Below are positions 31,664 to 38,385 of a stretch of DNA of 39,876 bases, piece by piece. The stretch is from an uncultured bacterium. Lineage in GTDB: Bacteria > Planctomycetota > UBA1135 > GCA-002686595. Under the pieces are notes generated by a model. The model ran no database searches. It was not told the DNA's origin and worked only from the letters and a program-made list of their open reading frames with translations. The position numbers were made by a program, and so were the translations under genes. The stretch covers positions 1 through 39,876 of the forward strand of contig CALLKX010000041.1 in the NCBI GenBank assembly GCA_938083085.1. The letters run 5' to 3'. How positions within the stretch are numbered: position 1 is the stretch's first letter; every line of letters starts with the position of its first letter.

Positions 31664-32020
31664 ATGAACGACGAGTCCGAACAGGGCATTGAGCCCGCCT
31701 GCACCCCGGGGGCGCACCCGCAGCGTGAACCGGTCAAGATCCCGGATCGCGCATTCGGCGGTGCCGTGGCGTTGTTCAAGGCCCTCTCTGACGAGCGTCG
31801 CCTCCGGACGCTCGCGTTCCTGAGCGAAGGCGAGGCCTGCGGGAGCGAAATCGCAGCCATGTTCGATGAGCCGCTCTCGACCGTTTCTCACCGGATGAAG
31901 CTTCTCGAGACCGCTGGCCTGGTCGCCAGGCGCCGGGCCGGTCGCCACGTGTATTTCCGGCTCCTTGACGACCATGTCTTCAGCCTCGTTCGTGAGGCAC
32001 TCGAGCATGCCCTGGAGTGA
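31664..32020 (+). CDS. ArsR/SmtB-family transcriptional regulator with alpha-5 metal-site residues, 118 aa
   Basis: This winged-helix repressor has VALFKALSDERRLRTLAFLS, GSEIAAMFDEPLSTVSHRMK (recognition helix) and LETAGLVARRRAGRHVYFRL. The C-terminal helix reads DDHVFSLVREALEHALE. Its Asp, His, His and Glu fall at spacings 0, +2, +13 and +16, the same as the zinc site of SmtB/CzrA. It is therefore likely to sense zinc or a similar ion and leave DNA when metal binds. A Cys in EGEACGSE is near the alpha-3 site as well. It is divergent from the tad operon and upstream of the SlyD-like gene. The target is not clear. Confidence 0.88.
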   Translation: MNDESEQGIEPACTPGAHPQREPVKIPDRAFGGAVALFKALSDERRLRTLAFLSEGEACGSEIAAMFDEPLSTVSHRMKLLETAGLVARRRAGRHVYFRLLDDHVFSLVREALEHALE

Positions 32021-32373
32021 GCCTGATCACGGGGGGCTCCACTGGGTGCTTTCGATCGCCGTGGGATGGGGGAATCGGACGCTCGGCACCTCGGACCAGC
32101 AGCCCTCCTCGCTGTGGTTTCCTTCGTCGGGCCCCGGCAAGGGCAGATCTTCCCGCTGAGGCCCGCCGACCGTTGGTCGCTCACGATCCACGAACACGGC
32201 CGCCCACTTCATCGCGGCCATAAGGTCAGCTTCGGCCAACGGATACGGCCACGCCACTCGATCAAGCCTGCCGCCCGATCAAGCCTGCCGCTTCACCTAG
32301 CCCTGCCGGTCGCTCAAGCCCGACCGGTCATTCGAACCCTGCCGCTTCAGTCCGCACTGACGCCCAAGACGCC
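32021..32373. other. Intergenic region with degenerate repeats, 353 nt
   Basis: No gene on either strand that I can support. The second half (32257-32350) carries a degenerate repeat, listed separately. The rest may hold the promoter of the SlyD-like gene; no clear boxes are seen. Confidence 0.5.
32257..32350 (+). repeat. Degenerate tandem repeat upstream of the SlyD-like gene
   Basis: CGATCAAGCCTGCCGC occurs twice exactly (32259-32274 and 32276-32291). Three looser copies with CCCTGCCG, CTCAAGCCCGACCG and ACCCTGCCGCTTCAG follow up to 32350, about 25 nt before the start codon. Confidence 0.65.
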
Positions 32374-32838
32374 ATGTCTATTGCCATCACGGACGGCCAC
32401 ACCGTCGCCATTCACTACTCCCTGACGCTTCAGGATGGAGCGGTCGCTGAGGACACACAGGGTGGAGAGCCGCTCGTCTTCGTTCAGGGGGCACAATCCG
32501 TCCCTCCCGGACTCGAGCGGGATCTCGAAGGCCTCCAGGCCGGGGATGAGCGTGAGTTGATCCTCGCGCCGGCCGATGGGTTCGGCGTTGTGGATCCGAC
32601 CCTGGAGCAGACCGTTGAGCGGGCGCTGTTCCCCGCTGAGGCTGAGCTCGAGCCGGGGATGTCCTTCGGTGCGCAGGGTGCACAGGGGGTCACGCCGGTC
32701 TGGATCAAGGAGCTGCGGGACGACAAGGTGATCGTCACGCAGAACCATCCCCTCGCGGGCCAGAGCCTGATGTACCGCGTACGGGTCGTGGACGTGCGTG
32801 AGGCTGCCGCCGAGGGTGCGGAGCCGCCGAGCACGTGA
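32374..32838 (+). CDS. slyD: SlyD-like FKBP-type peptidyl-prolyl isomerase, 154 aa
   Basis: This has the SlyD arrangement of an FKBP domain with the inserted flap: HTVAIHYSLTLQDGAVAEDT, GEPLVFVQGAQSVPPGLERD, GDERELILAPADGFG, the insert-in-flap part (about 75-125) and then NHPLAGQSLMYRVRVVDVRE. It speeds prolyl cis-trans isomerisation and acts as a holdase for newly made proteins. The His/Cys-rich nickel-binding tail of enterobacterial SlyD is absent; the tail is only EAAAEGAEPPST. Two perfect hairpins follow the gene. The name reflects domain build, not proven orthology. Confidence 0.9.
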   Translation: MSIAITDGHTVAIHYSLTLQDGAVAEDTQGGEPLVFVQGAQSVPPGLERDLEGLQAGDERELILAPADGFGVVDPTLEQTVERALFPAEAELEPGMSFGAQGAQGVTPVWIKELRDDKVIVTQNHPLAGQSLMYRVRVVDVREAAAEGAEPPST

Positions 32839-32853
32839 TGCAGCTCGTGCTGA

Positions 32854-32893
32854 GTTCGGTCGGTCGACCGAACACATGAACCGCGGGTTCATG
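32854..32893 (+). terminator. Two adjacent perfect hairpins after the SlyD-like gene
   Basis: First hairpin: GTTCGGTC (32854-32861), loop GGTC, GACCGAAC (32866-32873). Second: CATGAACC (32875-32882), loop GCG, GGTTCATG (32886-32893). Both stems are perfect, 8 bp each, one base apart and begin 16 nt after the stop codon. No T tract follows either. Confidence 0.6.
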
Positions 32894-33027
32894 GTCGTGC
32901 GAGGCCACAGCCCACGCCCGACCGAGGGGGCGTTGGGTTCACCTCACGCTCGCGGAGCTCAAGCCGCGAGCCCTTCTTTGGCTTCGTTGCGCGAGGTGCT
33001 CTCGGCGAGGGCCAGCTGCAGAGTCTT

Positions 33028-33060
33028 GTGCGAAGTCTGGTGCGAAGTCTGGTGCGATGG
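33028..33060 (+). repeat. 12-bp tandem repeat, 2.7 copies
   Basis: GTGCGAAGTCTG is repeated exactly at 33028-33039 and 33040-33051, with a partial third copy to 33060. Confidence 0.75.
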
Positions 33061-33367
33061 ACCACCTCTCCAGAGCTGAGCCTGCGAGTGCTGATCGAGC
33101 ATCCCACCGGAGTTCACAGCCCACCCGTCAGCGCAATCTCCTTACGGCGCCATCATCCAGCCGTATCGTCGCCGCCCTCCGCCGCGCCGCGGCCCCGTCA
33201 CCGGCATCGCGCGTCGAAGGGCGCCGAGGTGCAACGTCCTCCCGAGCGGAATTCTTGCTCAGCTCGGCCTCAACACAGGCCGCGCCCGCCGTATCGCCCG
33301 CCGCCGGCGCAGCACTTCAGCTGCCGCCCTCTCTTGCCGACCCTGGTCGGCCCATATTTTTCACACC

Positions 33368-34402
33368 ATGCTCAAGAGTCCTCTACTCATCCTCCTCCCG
33401 TTCCTTCCCCTCTCCGCTGACTCCCCGAGGGTCGCCCATGAGGCCGGTCGCGAGGTTGTTCGGACCTATGAGGTCACCAGCATTCGGTCCCTCGACTCGG
33501 CGGTCATCAACGTTCAGGGCCAGGACCAAGACGTCGGTTCGGGGAAAGAGCGCTCCGAGACGTTGAGCCTAGTGGTCGCAGACAAGATCCTCGCCGCGAC
33601 AGACGGCGCCCCGACCGGGTTCCATCGCGAATTCACCTCTGCGAGCACCGACCAAGCCATGGAGGAGGTCGAGGGAGCCTTGGTCAGGGACTCCTCGGGA
33701 GCCAGCGAACTGGAGGGCCTCGGCGTGATCTTCACCCTCGATGCGGAGGGCGGTGCGTGGACCCGCGAGTACGACGAGGACTCTTCGGGCGAGGATGCCT
33801 GGCTGGAAGAGTTGGCCCCCGGGATGGACCTCTCGTCCATCCTTCCCGAGGGCGAGGTGGCCGTCGGCGACTCCTGGGACGTCCCTGTCTCGATCCTTGG
33901 CGACCTGCTCCGCCCCGGCGGAACGGTCGACGTGAAGACCGACCCGGGCGTGGACGTGCCTGAAGGGGGTGTCTCGATCGCGGTCCCCGGCGCCCCTGAT
34001 GATGGCGGCTGGGACTCCTTCGAGGGCGAGGTCGTGGCCCGGTACGATTCCATCGAGGAGGAGGACGGCCGCCGGGCGAAGATCGTCCTCACTCTCGAGC
34101 TGAGCAGCGATTTGGATCGGGTTGAGGAGCTCGAGGCTGAGGCCGCCGAACGTGGGGCGGAGGAGGACTTCAGCGAGGCCTTGCTCACGCGCAGTCTCTC
34201 CGGTGAGGTCGTCGTCCTCTGGGACCTCATCGGTCATCACGCCCTCTCGGTCGAGGGGACGCTGACCGGCGAGTCCACCTTCAATGCAGCCTGGGCAATC
34301 GAAGCCGGTCAGATGCAGCTGGAACTGGAGTACGAAGAGGAGGGCAGCCTGGAGTACGAGGTCTCCATGGAGGTCGAGGCCACCGGCGGCGGGGCCGACT
34401 GA
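33368..34402 (+). CDS. Acidic secreted protein of unknown function, 344 aa
   Basis: The signal peptide MLKSPLLILLPFLPLSADS starts at the ATG at 33368. The mature protein is very acidic, with many Asp/Glu runs (LELEYEEEGSLEYEVSMEVE at the end) and beta-rich character. It has no Cys in the mature part and no motif I can name. The overall pattern (GREVVRTYEVTS, LVVADKILA, DSWDVPVSILGDLL, FEGEVVARYDSIEE, GEVVVLWDLIGHHALSVEGT) resembles secreted beta-structured proteins common in planctomycetes, but I know no function. It stands alone, with a hairpin (34431-34459) after it. Confidence 0.75.
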   Translation: MLKSPLLILLPFLPLSADSPRVAHEAGREVVRTYEVTSIRSLDSAVINVQGQDQDVGSGKERSETLSLVVADKILAATDGAPTGFHREFTSASTDQAMEEVEGALVRDSSGASELEGLGVIFTLDAEGGAWTREYDEDSSGEDAWLEELAPGMDLSSILPEGEVAVGDSWDVPVSILGDLLRPGGTVDVKTDPGVDVPEGGVSIAVPGAPDDGGWDSFEGEVVARYDSIEEEDGRRAKIVLTLELSSDLDRVEELEAEAAERGAEEDFSEALLTRSLSGEVVVLWDLIGHHALSVEGTLTGESTFNAAWAIEAGQMQLELEYEEEGSLEYEVSMEVEATGGGAD

Positions 34403-34430
34403 CCCGCGCTCGCGATCCGGAGCTGGGCAG

Positions 34431-34459
34431 CAAGGGACCCTCATCGAGGAGGGCCCTTG
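34431..34459. terminator. Hairpin terminator between two genes
   Basis: CAAGGGACCCTC (34431-34442) pairs with GAGGGCCCTTG (34449-34459) with one bulged base around a 6-nt loop. It lies 28 nt after the stop of the acidic secreted protein and 10 nt after the stop of the minus-strand GPP34 remnant, so it may serve both. Confidence 0.55.
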
Positions 34460-34469
34460 GCCCCTCCGC

Positions 34470-34619
34470 TCAGGCGAGGCGGTCCTCGAGGAACAGATCG
34501 GAGAGCAGGGCGCCCGCGAGGGCGTCACCGCATCGACGGACGGCGACGGTCCCTTCACGGTCCTTCAGGACCAGGAGGAGGGCCTTCTCGTAGCGGCGGA
34601 CGGGGTCGGGGTCATTCAT
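34470..34619 (-). pseudogene. GPP34 (Golgi phosphoprotein 3-like) N-terminal remnant, 49 codons
   Basis: This minus-strand frame starts at ATG 34619 and reads VRRYEKALLLVLKDREGTVA, then CGDALAGALLSDLFLEDRLA, ending at a TGA. Both pieces match the start of bacterial GPP34-domain proteins, whose full length is about 200 residues or more (YEKLLLLALKDEEGTV and YALAGALLxELLLxGRI are the usual forms, from memory). The sequence after the stop does not continue the family in any frame I followed. It is therefore either a truncated remnant, likeliest in my view, or a very short protein using the first two helices only. It has no convincing Shine-Dalgarno. Confidence 0.6.
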
Positions 34620-34774
34620 GCTCGGCGCGCGCGGCGGAGTCGTTCCCACGGCGGGCAGGTGAGCGCATTCAACGGACGTGACAAGACCTCACTCTCCCGA
34701 ATGGCCATGACTTCGCTTGGGACGGGAGCGTCGCGCTACGCTCGGTGCGGGCCCAGGCACCCCCGACACTCCCC

Positions 34775-35773
34775 ATGATGCAGTCCCGAACGACCACTCT
34801 TCGATTCGCCACGCCCCTCTTGCTCGGCGCCCTCACGGGCTGCGCCTCCGGGCCGGCTCCTTCTGGGCCGGCTCCTTCTGGGCCTGCTCTATCTGGGCCT
34901 GCTCTATCTGGGCCTGCGCTCTCTGGGCCGATCGCCTCGCCTGGCATCCTGGCCGTGCGGGTCACGTCGGCGGATGACCCGGCCCTCGACCTCCTTGACC
35001 GGGAACGAATGGCGCTGGTCGAGGCAGGGATGACAAGCGTCGCGATGCCCTTCGGCGTGCTGCTGGCCGCGGACGAGGAGATGCCCCTTCGCTACGTCGA
35101 GCAGGCCGCGGCGATCCTCGCTGAGATGCTGGACCAGGACATGGACGGCGTGGCGGACGACCCGGCGGTGGCGGCGACCCTCGCGCGCCGCGACGTGGCG
35201 TGGCTCGCCATGCCCATGGACCCGGAGCGCTGGGAGGAGGAGCAGCTCCCGCGGCTCATGGAGGACCTCGGGTACGACATCATCATCCCGGAGTGGTGGA
35301 TGGAGGTCTCTGGCCCCGAGCTGGACGGCCGGGGCCGAGCGGTCATGGTGGAGGAGGTCCATCACTTCATGACCCAGTTCGGCTTCAGCGCCGTGTACCC
35401 GGAGGTGTTCGGCGTCGACGACTGGACCTCGGTCCTCGGCCGCGAGACCGATCGGGCTCGCTGCTCGTTCTGGCAGCACCCCGAGAACGACTGTCCCGGG
35501 AGCCCGGCCGAGATCCCTGGTGACTGCAGCGGCCCCAGCTGTGACGCGGTGGAGTTCTACCAGCAGGTGGCGGTGATGCGCGCGGGGATGGAGCCTGGTT
35601 GGCTCGGCATCGGCTTCCCGCGGGATCGGTCCGAGCTGGAGGCGCGGCTCGGAGAGGAGCTCAGGGCGGCCATGGACGACCCCCGTTTTCACCAGCTTCA
35701 GCAGCCGCTCAGCTTTGCCTATCCGGTGGACGGAGCCAGGCCGCGTGCGATCGCTCGCGTCGAGTCTCCCTAA
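34775..35773 (+). CDS. Lipoprotein with a five-copy pentapeptide linker, 332 aa
   Basis: The signal sequence MMQSRTTTLRFATPLLLGA ends in the lipobox LTGC, so the protein should be lipid-anchored. After it comes a linker of SGPAP/SGPAL pentapeptides encoded by a 15-bp tandem repeat. The folded part of about 270 residues has a calcium-loop-like DQDMDGVADDP near 120-130, conserved-looking Trp and His (EEVHHFMTQFGFSAVYPEVFG), and four Cys in CSFWQHPENDC and CSGPSC that may form disulfides. I do not recognise the family; EVHHF is not a zinc-protease HExxH. The start is the first of two ATGs at 34775/34778. Confidence 0.75.
   Translation: MMQSRTTTLRFATPLLLGALTGCASGPAPSGPAPSGPALSGPALSGPALSGPIASPGILAVRVTSADDPALDLLDRERMALVEAGMTSVAMPFGVLLAADEEMPLRYVEQAAAILAEMLDQDMDGVADDPAVAATLARRDVAWLAMPMDPERWEEEQLPRLMEDLGYDIIIPEWWMEVSGPELDGRGRAVMVEEVHHFMTQFGFSAVYPEVFGVDDWTSVLGRETDRARCSFWQHPENDCPGSPAEIPGDCSGPSCDAVEFYQQVAVMRAGMEPGWLGIGFPRDRSELEARLGEELRAAMDDPRFHQLQQPLSFAYPVDGARPRAIARVESP
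34851..34925 (+). repeat. 15-bp tandem repeat, five copies, in the lipoprotein gene
   Basis: Two identical units GGCCGGCTCCTTCTG (34851-34880), two identical units GGCCTGCTCTATCTG (34881-34910) and one variant (34911-34925). The frame is kept, giving the pentapeptide linker. The pairs of identical units point to recent duplication events. Confidence 0.85.
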
Positions 35774-35789
35774 GGGGGCGCTGGCTTTC

Positions 35790-36410
35790 CTACGGGGCCT
35801 TGGCTTCTGCTCGCATGGCCAGGGAGGCCGCCAGCCCGAGGTAGGTCAGGAAGAGCATCAGGACGATGCCCAGGCCCGCAAGCCCGGTGGCGGCCCTGGC
35901 CCAGCTCGGATCGACCGAGGTCGATGCGGTGTAGCCGAGCGCCGCGACCGCGGCGAGGAGCGCGACCTCCCCCAGGGTCGCCCACACCGCGAACCGCCTC
36001 CACCGCCACCTGCTGGTGGTGAAGTCGAGCTGCCTGGCGAGGGCGGCAAGAGACCAGCCCGCGATGAGCGCGGTGATCGATCCCAGGCTGCCGCGCCAGT
36101 CAAAGGTGAACCCCTCCTGGGCCACCGCCTCCTGTGAGCTGTGGGACCCGAGCGCCACGAAGAAGGCCAGGGCCTGGAGCGCGATCAGGAGGACGAACCA
36201 GCCGCGCAGGGCCCCCGAAGCGACGCGGAGCAAGCCGAGGAAGGCCAGCGCGAGCAGCACGGCCCCGAGTTCGTCTGGAAACAGGTCGATCAGTAATCCT
36301 GTTGATTGCACAGGCTCCGCCCCGCCGACCCAGCTCACGGTCTCCGTCGACTCGGAGCGGAAGGACACGTCGATGGCGTGGAGAGCCGTGCCACCGAGGA
36401 GGAGCGACAT
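35790..36410 (-). CDS. Multi-pass membrane protein of unknown function, 206 aa
   Basis: The start is taken at ATG 36410 (MSLLLGGTALHAIDVSF), because the 28 residues encoded upstream to the ATG at 36494 are Arg/Pro-rich and look non-coding. Four or five hydrophobic segments are visible: about 35-55 (LGAVLLALAFLGLLRVASG), 57-77 (WFVLLIALQALAFFVALG), 103-120, 142-160 and a C-terminal one (AGLGIVLMLFLTYLGLAASL). Its periplasmic N-terminal part has STETVSWVGG. I do not recognise a family. It converges on the lipoprotein gene with 16 nt between the stops. Confidence 0.68.
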   Translation of the reverse strand: MSLLLGGTALHAIDVSFRSESTETVSWVGGAEPVQSTGLLIDLFPDELGAVLLALAFLGLLRVASGALRGWFVLLIALQALAFFVALGSHSSQEAVAQEGFTFDWRGSLGSITALIAGWSLAALARQLDFTTSRWRWRRFAVWATLGEVALLAAVAALGYTASTSVDPSWARAATGLAGLGIVLMLFLTYLGLAASLAMRAEAKAP

Positions 36411-36605
36411 GCTGCGGGCGACCCGGGGTGGGGTGTTCTCTGCATGGCTTCCAGCCTGATGACTGCGCCGGAAACGGGGCGGACGCCGCGCCACTCGGTC
36501 CTGCCGCTCGGTGGTCGGGAGGGGCGCTCCGGGGACGCGCGGGCCTAGCTGGAAGGGGCGCTTGCGGGGGCAGGTCCCAGGGCGCCAATGACGGGGCCCA
36601 ATGAG

Positions 36606-36642
36606 ACGGCGCGCCCTCTCCGCTCGGGAGGGGGCGCGCCGT
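36606..36642 (-). terminator. Strong 16-bp hairpin downstream of the His-rich protein gene
   Basis: Arms 36606-36621 and 36627-36642 pair over 16 bp with a single G-U, around the loop GCTCG. This is the longest stem I found in the window. It lies 26 nt after the stop of the minus-strand gene at 36669. No T tract follows. Confidence 0.7.
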
Positions 36643-36668
36643 ACCGTGGGCAGGTTCAGCGGTGAGCC

Positions 36669-37013
36669 CTAGACCAGCTCGAGGGGGCCGTGGTTGTCGC
36701 AGTGGTCCCCGTGAGGGTGGTGCAGGTGACCGTTGACCAGGTAGTCCACGTGATCTCCATGGGGCACGGCCTCGTGTCCGCAGAGGGGGCCGTGAACATG
36801 GGACGCGTCGTGGTCTTCGCAGGAGTGTTGCGGCGTGCACTCCGCAGGGTTCTGCGAGCTCACCTCGATGCGGTGCTCGTCCACGTGACCGTCGTGGGGG
36901 TGGTGCATGTGACCGTCATGGAGATAGTCCACATGGTCGCCGTGTTTGACGCCGGTGTGGCCGCAGTCGGGTCCGTGGGCGTGATCGTGGTTCTCGTGCT
37001 TGTTGCAGTTCAC
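36669..37013 (-). CDS. His-rich metal-binding protein with two internal repeats, 114 aa
   Basis: This small soluble protein is packed with His, Asp and Cys. Two repeats are clear: HAHGPDCGHTGVKHGDHVDY plus LHDGHMHHPHDGH, then HVHGPLCGHEAVPHGDHVDY plus LVNGHLHHPHGDH. The spacer contains ECTPQHSCEDHD. It should bind several zinc, nickel or cobalt ions and act as a buffer or chaperone. From memory such proteins are often mislabelled zinc transporter permease; there is no membrane helix here. The start is GTG at 37013, overlapping the regulator's TGA as GTGA, so the two are translationally coupled and co-regulated by the operator upstream. Confidence 0.85.
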   Translation of the reverse strand: MNCNKHENHDHAHGPDCGHTGVKHGDHVDYLHDGHMHHPHDGHVDEHRIEVSSQNPAECTPQHSCEDHDASHVHGPLCGHEAVPHGDHVDYLVNGHLHHPHGDHCDNHGPLELV

Positions 37014-37354
37014 TTTGGTTCTTCTTCGGCGGCGTGCTCGAACACACCCTGGAGTAGCTCTACGACGTGGTGATCGGCGAGGGAGTAGTACTGGTGCTTG
37101 CCCTCTCGTCTGCGGTTCAGGAGCCGCTCGCCCCTGAGGACGCGCAGCCTGGCCGAGATCGTGGACAGGGAGTCTCCGGTGAAACGGGCCAGCTCCGTGA
37201 CGCACCGCTCCCCCGGACGCAGGAGCTCGAGAAGACGCAGTCGGCCAGGATCCCCCGCAGCGCGGTGGATGGCCGCTGCTCTCTCGAGCATCCCGTCCGA
37301 CGAAGTCGCTGGGGCGGTCACGGAGTCGTGGTCGCAGTCCGGGTTCTCGCTCAT
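37010..37354 (-). CDS. ArsR/SmtB-family zinc-type repressor of the His-rich protein operon, 114 aa
   Basis: Winged-helix repressor with HRAAGDPGRLRLLELLRPGE, ELARFTGDSLSTISARLRVL (recognition helix) and GERLLNRRREGKHQYYSLAD. The last helix reads ADHHVVELLQGVFEHAAEE: Asp, His (+2), His (+13) and Glu (+16), matching the alpha-5 zinc site of SmtB/CzrA. An N-terminal CDHD could add an alpha-3N ligand, as in CadC or ZiaR. I chose ATG 37354; a TTG at 37366 would place the start inside the operator. It represses itself and the His-rich protein until metal is in excess, by family knowledge. Confidence 0.88.
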   Translation of the reverse strand: MSENPDCDHDSVTAPATSSDGMLERAAAIHRAAGDPGRLRLLELLRPGERCVTELARFTGDSLSTISARLRVLRGERLLNRRREGKHQYYSLADHHVVELLQGVFEHAAEEEPK

Positions 37355-37362
37355 TGAGTAAG

Positions 37363-37386
37363 ACAATCTATCGAACGATCGATTGT
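37363..37386. promoter_or_regulatory. Probable ArsR operator upstream of the metal-response operon
   Basis: ACAATCTATCG, two bases AA, CGATCGATTGT: an 11-bp inverted repeat with one mismatch, 8 nt upstream of the regulator's start codon on the minus strand. The size and symmetry fit an ArsR-family operator and would block transcription when bound. The assignment rests on position and symmetry only. Confidence 0.65.
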
Positions 37387-37817
37387 TTCATGGTGCGGCA
37401 TCGGCCCTTGGGCGTTGGGTTGACCGTTGGGTGGGTTTAAGCCGCTTGAGGGTCTGGGTTTGAGTCGCCGTGAATGGCCCTTGTCCGGCTGGCCTGGGAG
37501 GAGGGAGGACGGTGTGGGTGTGGCGGAGTCGATGCATCGTGCCGGTCGATGTCGCCGACGGTGCCGTCACCACCTCTGCACCCCGCGCGGAGTGCGGGGC
37601 CCGTGTGCCCCTGCTGAAGCGCAGGCGGCGGCTCTTCGGTGGGGCCATCTTTTTGGGGGGGCAGCAAGCGGCGTGCTCTGGCCTGGCAGGGGCCGTCCGG
37701 TCGGGCTCCCACGGCGGTGTCGCGTCCCTGGACTGGGGACCCGTGGGTGCTACCGTTCTGGCCCTGCGTTGGGTCGGTTCCTGGCGCGATACGATCCACC
37801 ACGGACTCGCCTCTGCC
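37387..37817. other. Divergent intergenic region, 431 nt
   Basis: This lies between the ArsR operator and the NTF2-like lipoprotein gene. The open frames here on both strands are Arg/Pro-rich and look like chance. No clear hairpin or repeat was found. It should hold the lipoprotein promoter. Confidence 0.45.
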
Positions 37818-38324
37818 ATGAACACGCTCTCCCTCCCGCTCCTCCTCGCCGCGCTCTTCGTCCCCGCGATCACCAGCTGCGCAAGCACCCAGGCTGGCGC
37901 GCCCAATGACAGTGGGTGGTCGGGCATCATCGACGCCGAGGACCCTCGCTCAGCGGCCGGGCGCGCCATTCTCGACGCCTACCAAGCGAATGACGCCGCG
38001 GCCATGGGGGAGTGGATCTCCGACGGCGCGGAGATCCTGTTCAACACGGAGTCTGTGGATAAGGCGACCTTCCTGGCCGGGGTCTCCCAGCGCCACGTGC
38101 AGTTCGAGATCGCCCTGGTCAACCCGATCGTCACGACGATGATCTACAACAACGGGAGCTCCTACACGAATCTCTGGACGTCATGGAAGGGCGTCGCCCG
38201 TACCACCGGCGAGGAGGTCGAGTTTCCCGTCCAGATGTACCTGACCTGGGAGGACGGGCAGGTCGCGACGTTCATGCACTTCTTCGATCCAGGACCCCTC
38301 GATGAGGCCATCGAGTCCCTCTGA
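37818..38324 (+). CDS. NTF2/SnoaL-like lipoprotein, 168 aa
   Basis: The signal sequence MNTLSLPLLLAALFVPAITS ends at a Cys, a fair lipobox (AITSC). The mature part of about 145 residues has the look of an NTF2-like fold: an opening helix (GRAILDAYQANDAAAMGEWI), a short strand with DGAEILFN, then strands with YTNLWTSWKGVARTTGEEV and FPVQMYLTWEDGQVATFMHF, as in SnoaL-type proteins. These folds serve many binding or enzymatic roles, so none is assigned. The ATG at 37818 gives a proper signal sequence; the frame is open further upstream, but as noise. It stands 61 nt before the selenoprotein gene on the same strand. Confidence 0.7.
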   Translation: MNTLSLPLLLAALFVPAITSCASTQAGAPNDSGWSGIIDAEDPRSAAGRAILDAYQANDAAAMGEWISDGAEILFNTESVDKATFLAGVSQRHVQFEIALVNPIVTTMIYNNGSSYTNLWTSWKGVARTTGEEVEFPVQMYLTWEDGQVATFMHFFDPGPLDEAIESL

Positions 38325-38385
38325 TCACGCCCCTGCCCGCCGCCCCGACCCTGGCGCGGTCGGCGGGCTGTGATAGCCTCTCTGC

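Larger units (their letters stand above)
32839..33367. other. Intergenic region, 529 nt
   Basis: This holds two hairpins just after the SlyD-like gene (32854-32893), a short tandem repeat (33028-33060), and then the probable promoter region of the next gene. The frames that are open here are Arg/Ser/Pro-rich and read through the repeat, and I do not support any as a gene. Confidence 0.55.
34403..34774. other. Intergenic region, 372 nt, with a gene remnant
   Basis: This lies between two plus-strand genes. It contains a terminator-like hairpin (34431-34459) and, on the minus strand, a short GPP34-like reading frame (34470-34619), both listed separately. The part from 34620 to 34774 shows nothing I recognise and should hold the promoter of the lipoprotein gene. 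Confidence 0.55.

Noticed and set aside
32798..33079. Small plus-strand frame with a Cys/Trp-rich end (CEVWCEVWCD)
   Set aside because: The motif comes only from the 12-bp tandem repeat, and the start overlaps the end of the SlyD-like gene. No support as a gene.
35340..35400. Zinc protease motif in the lipoprotein (EEVHHF)
   Set aside because: The order is not HExxH and no further zinc ligand pattern is evident.
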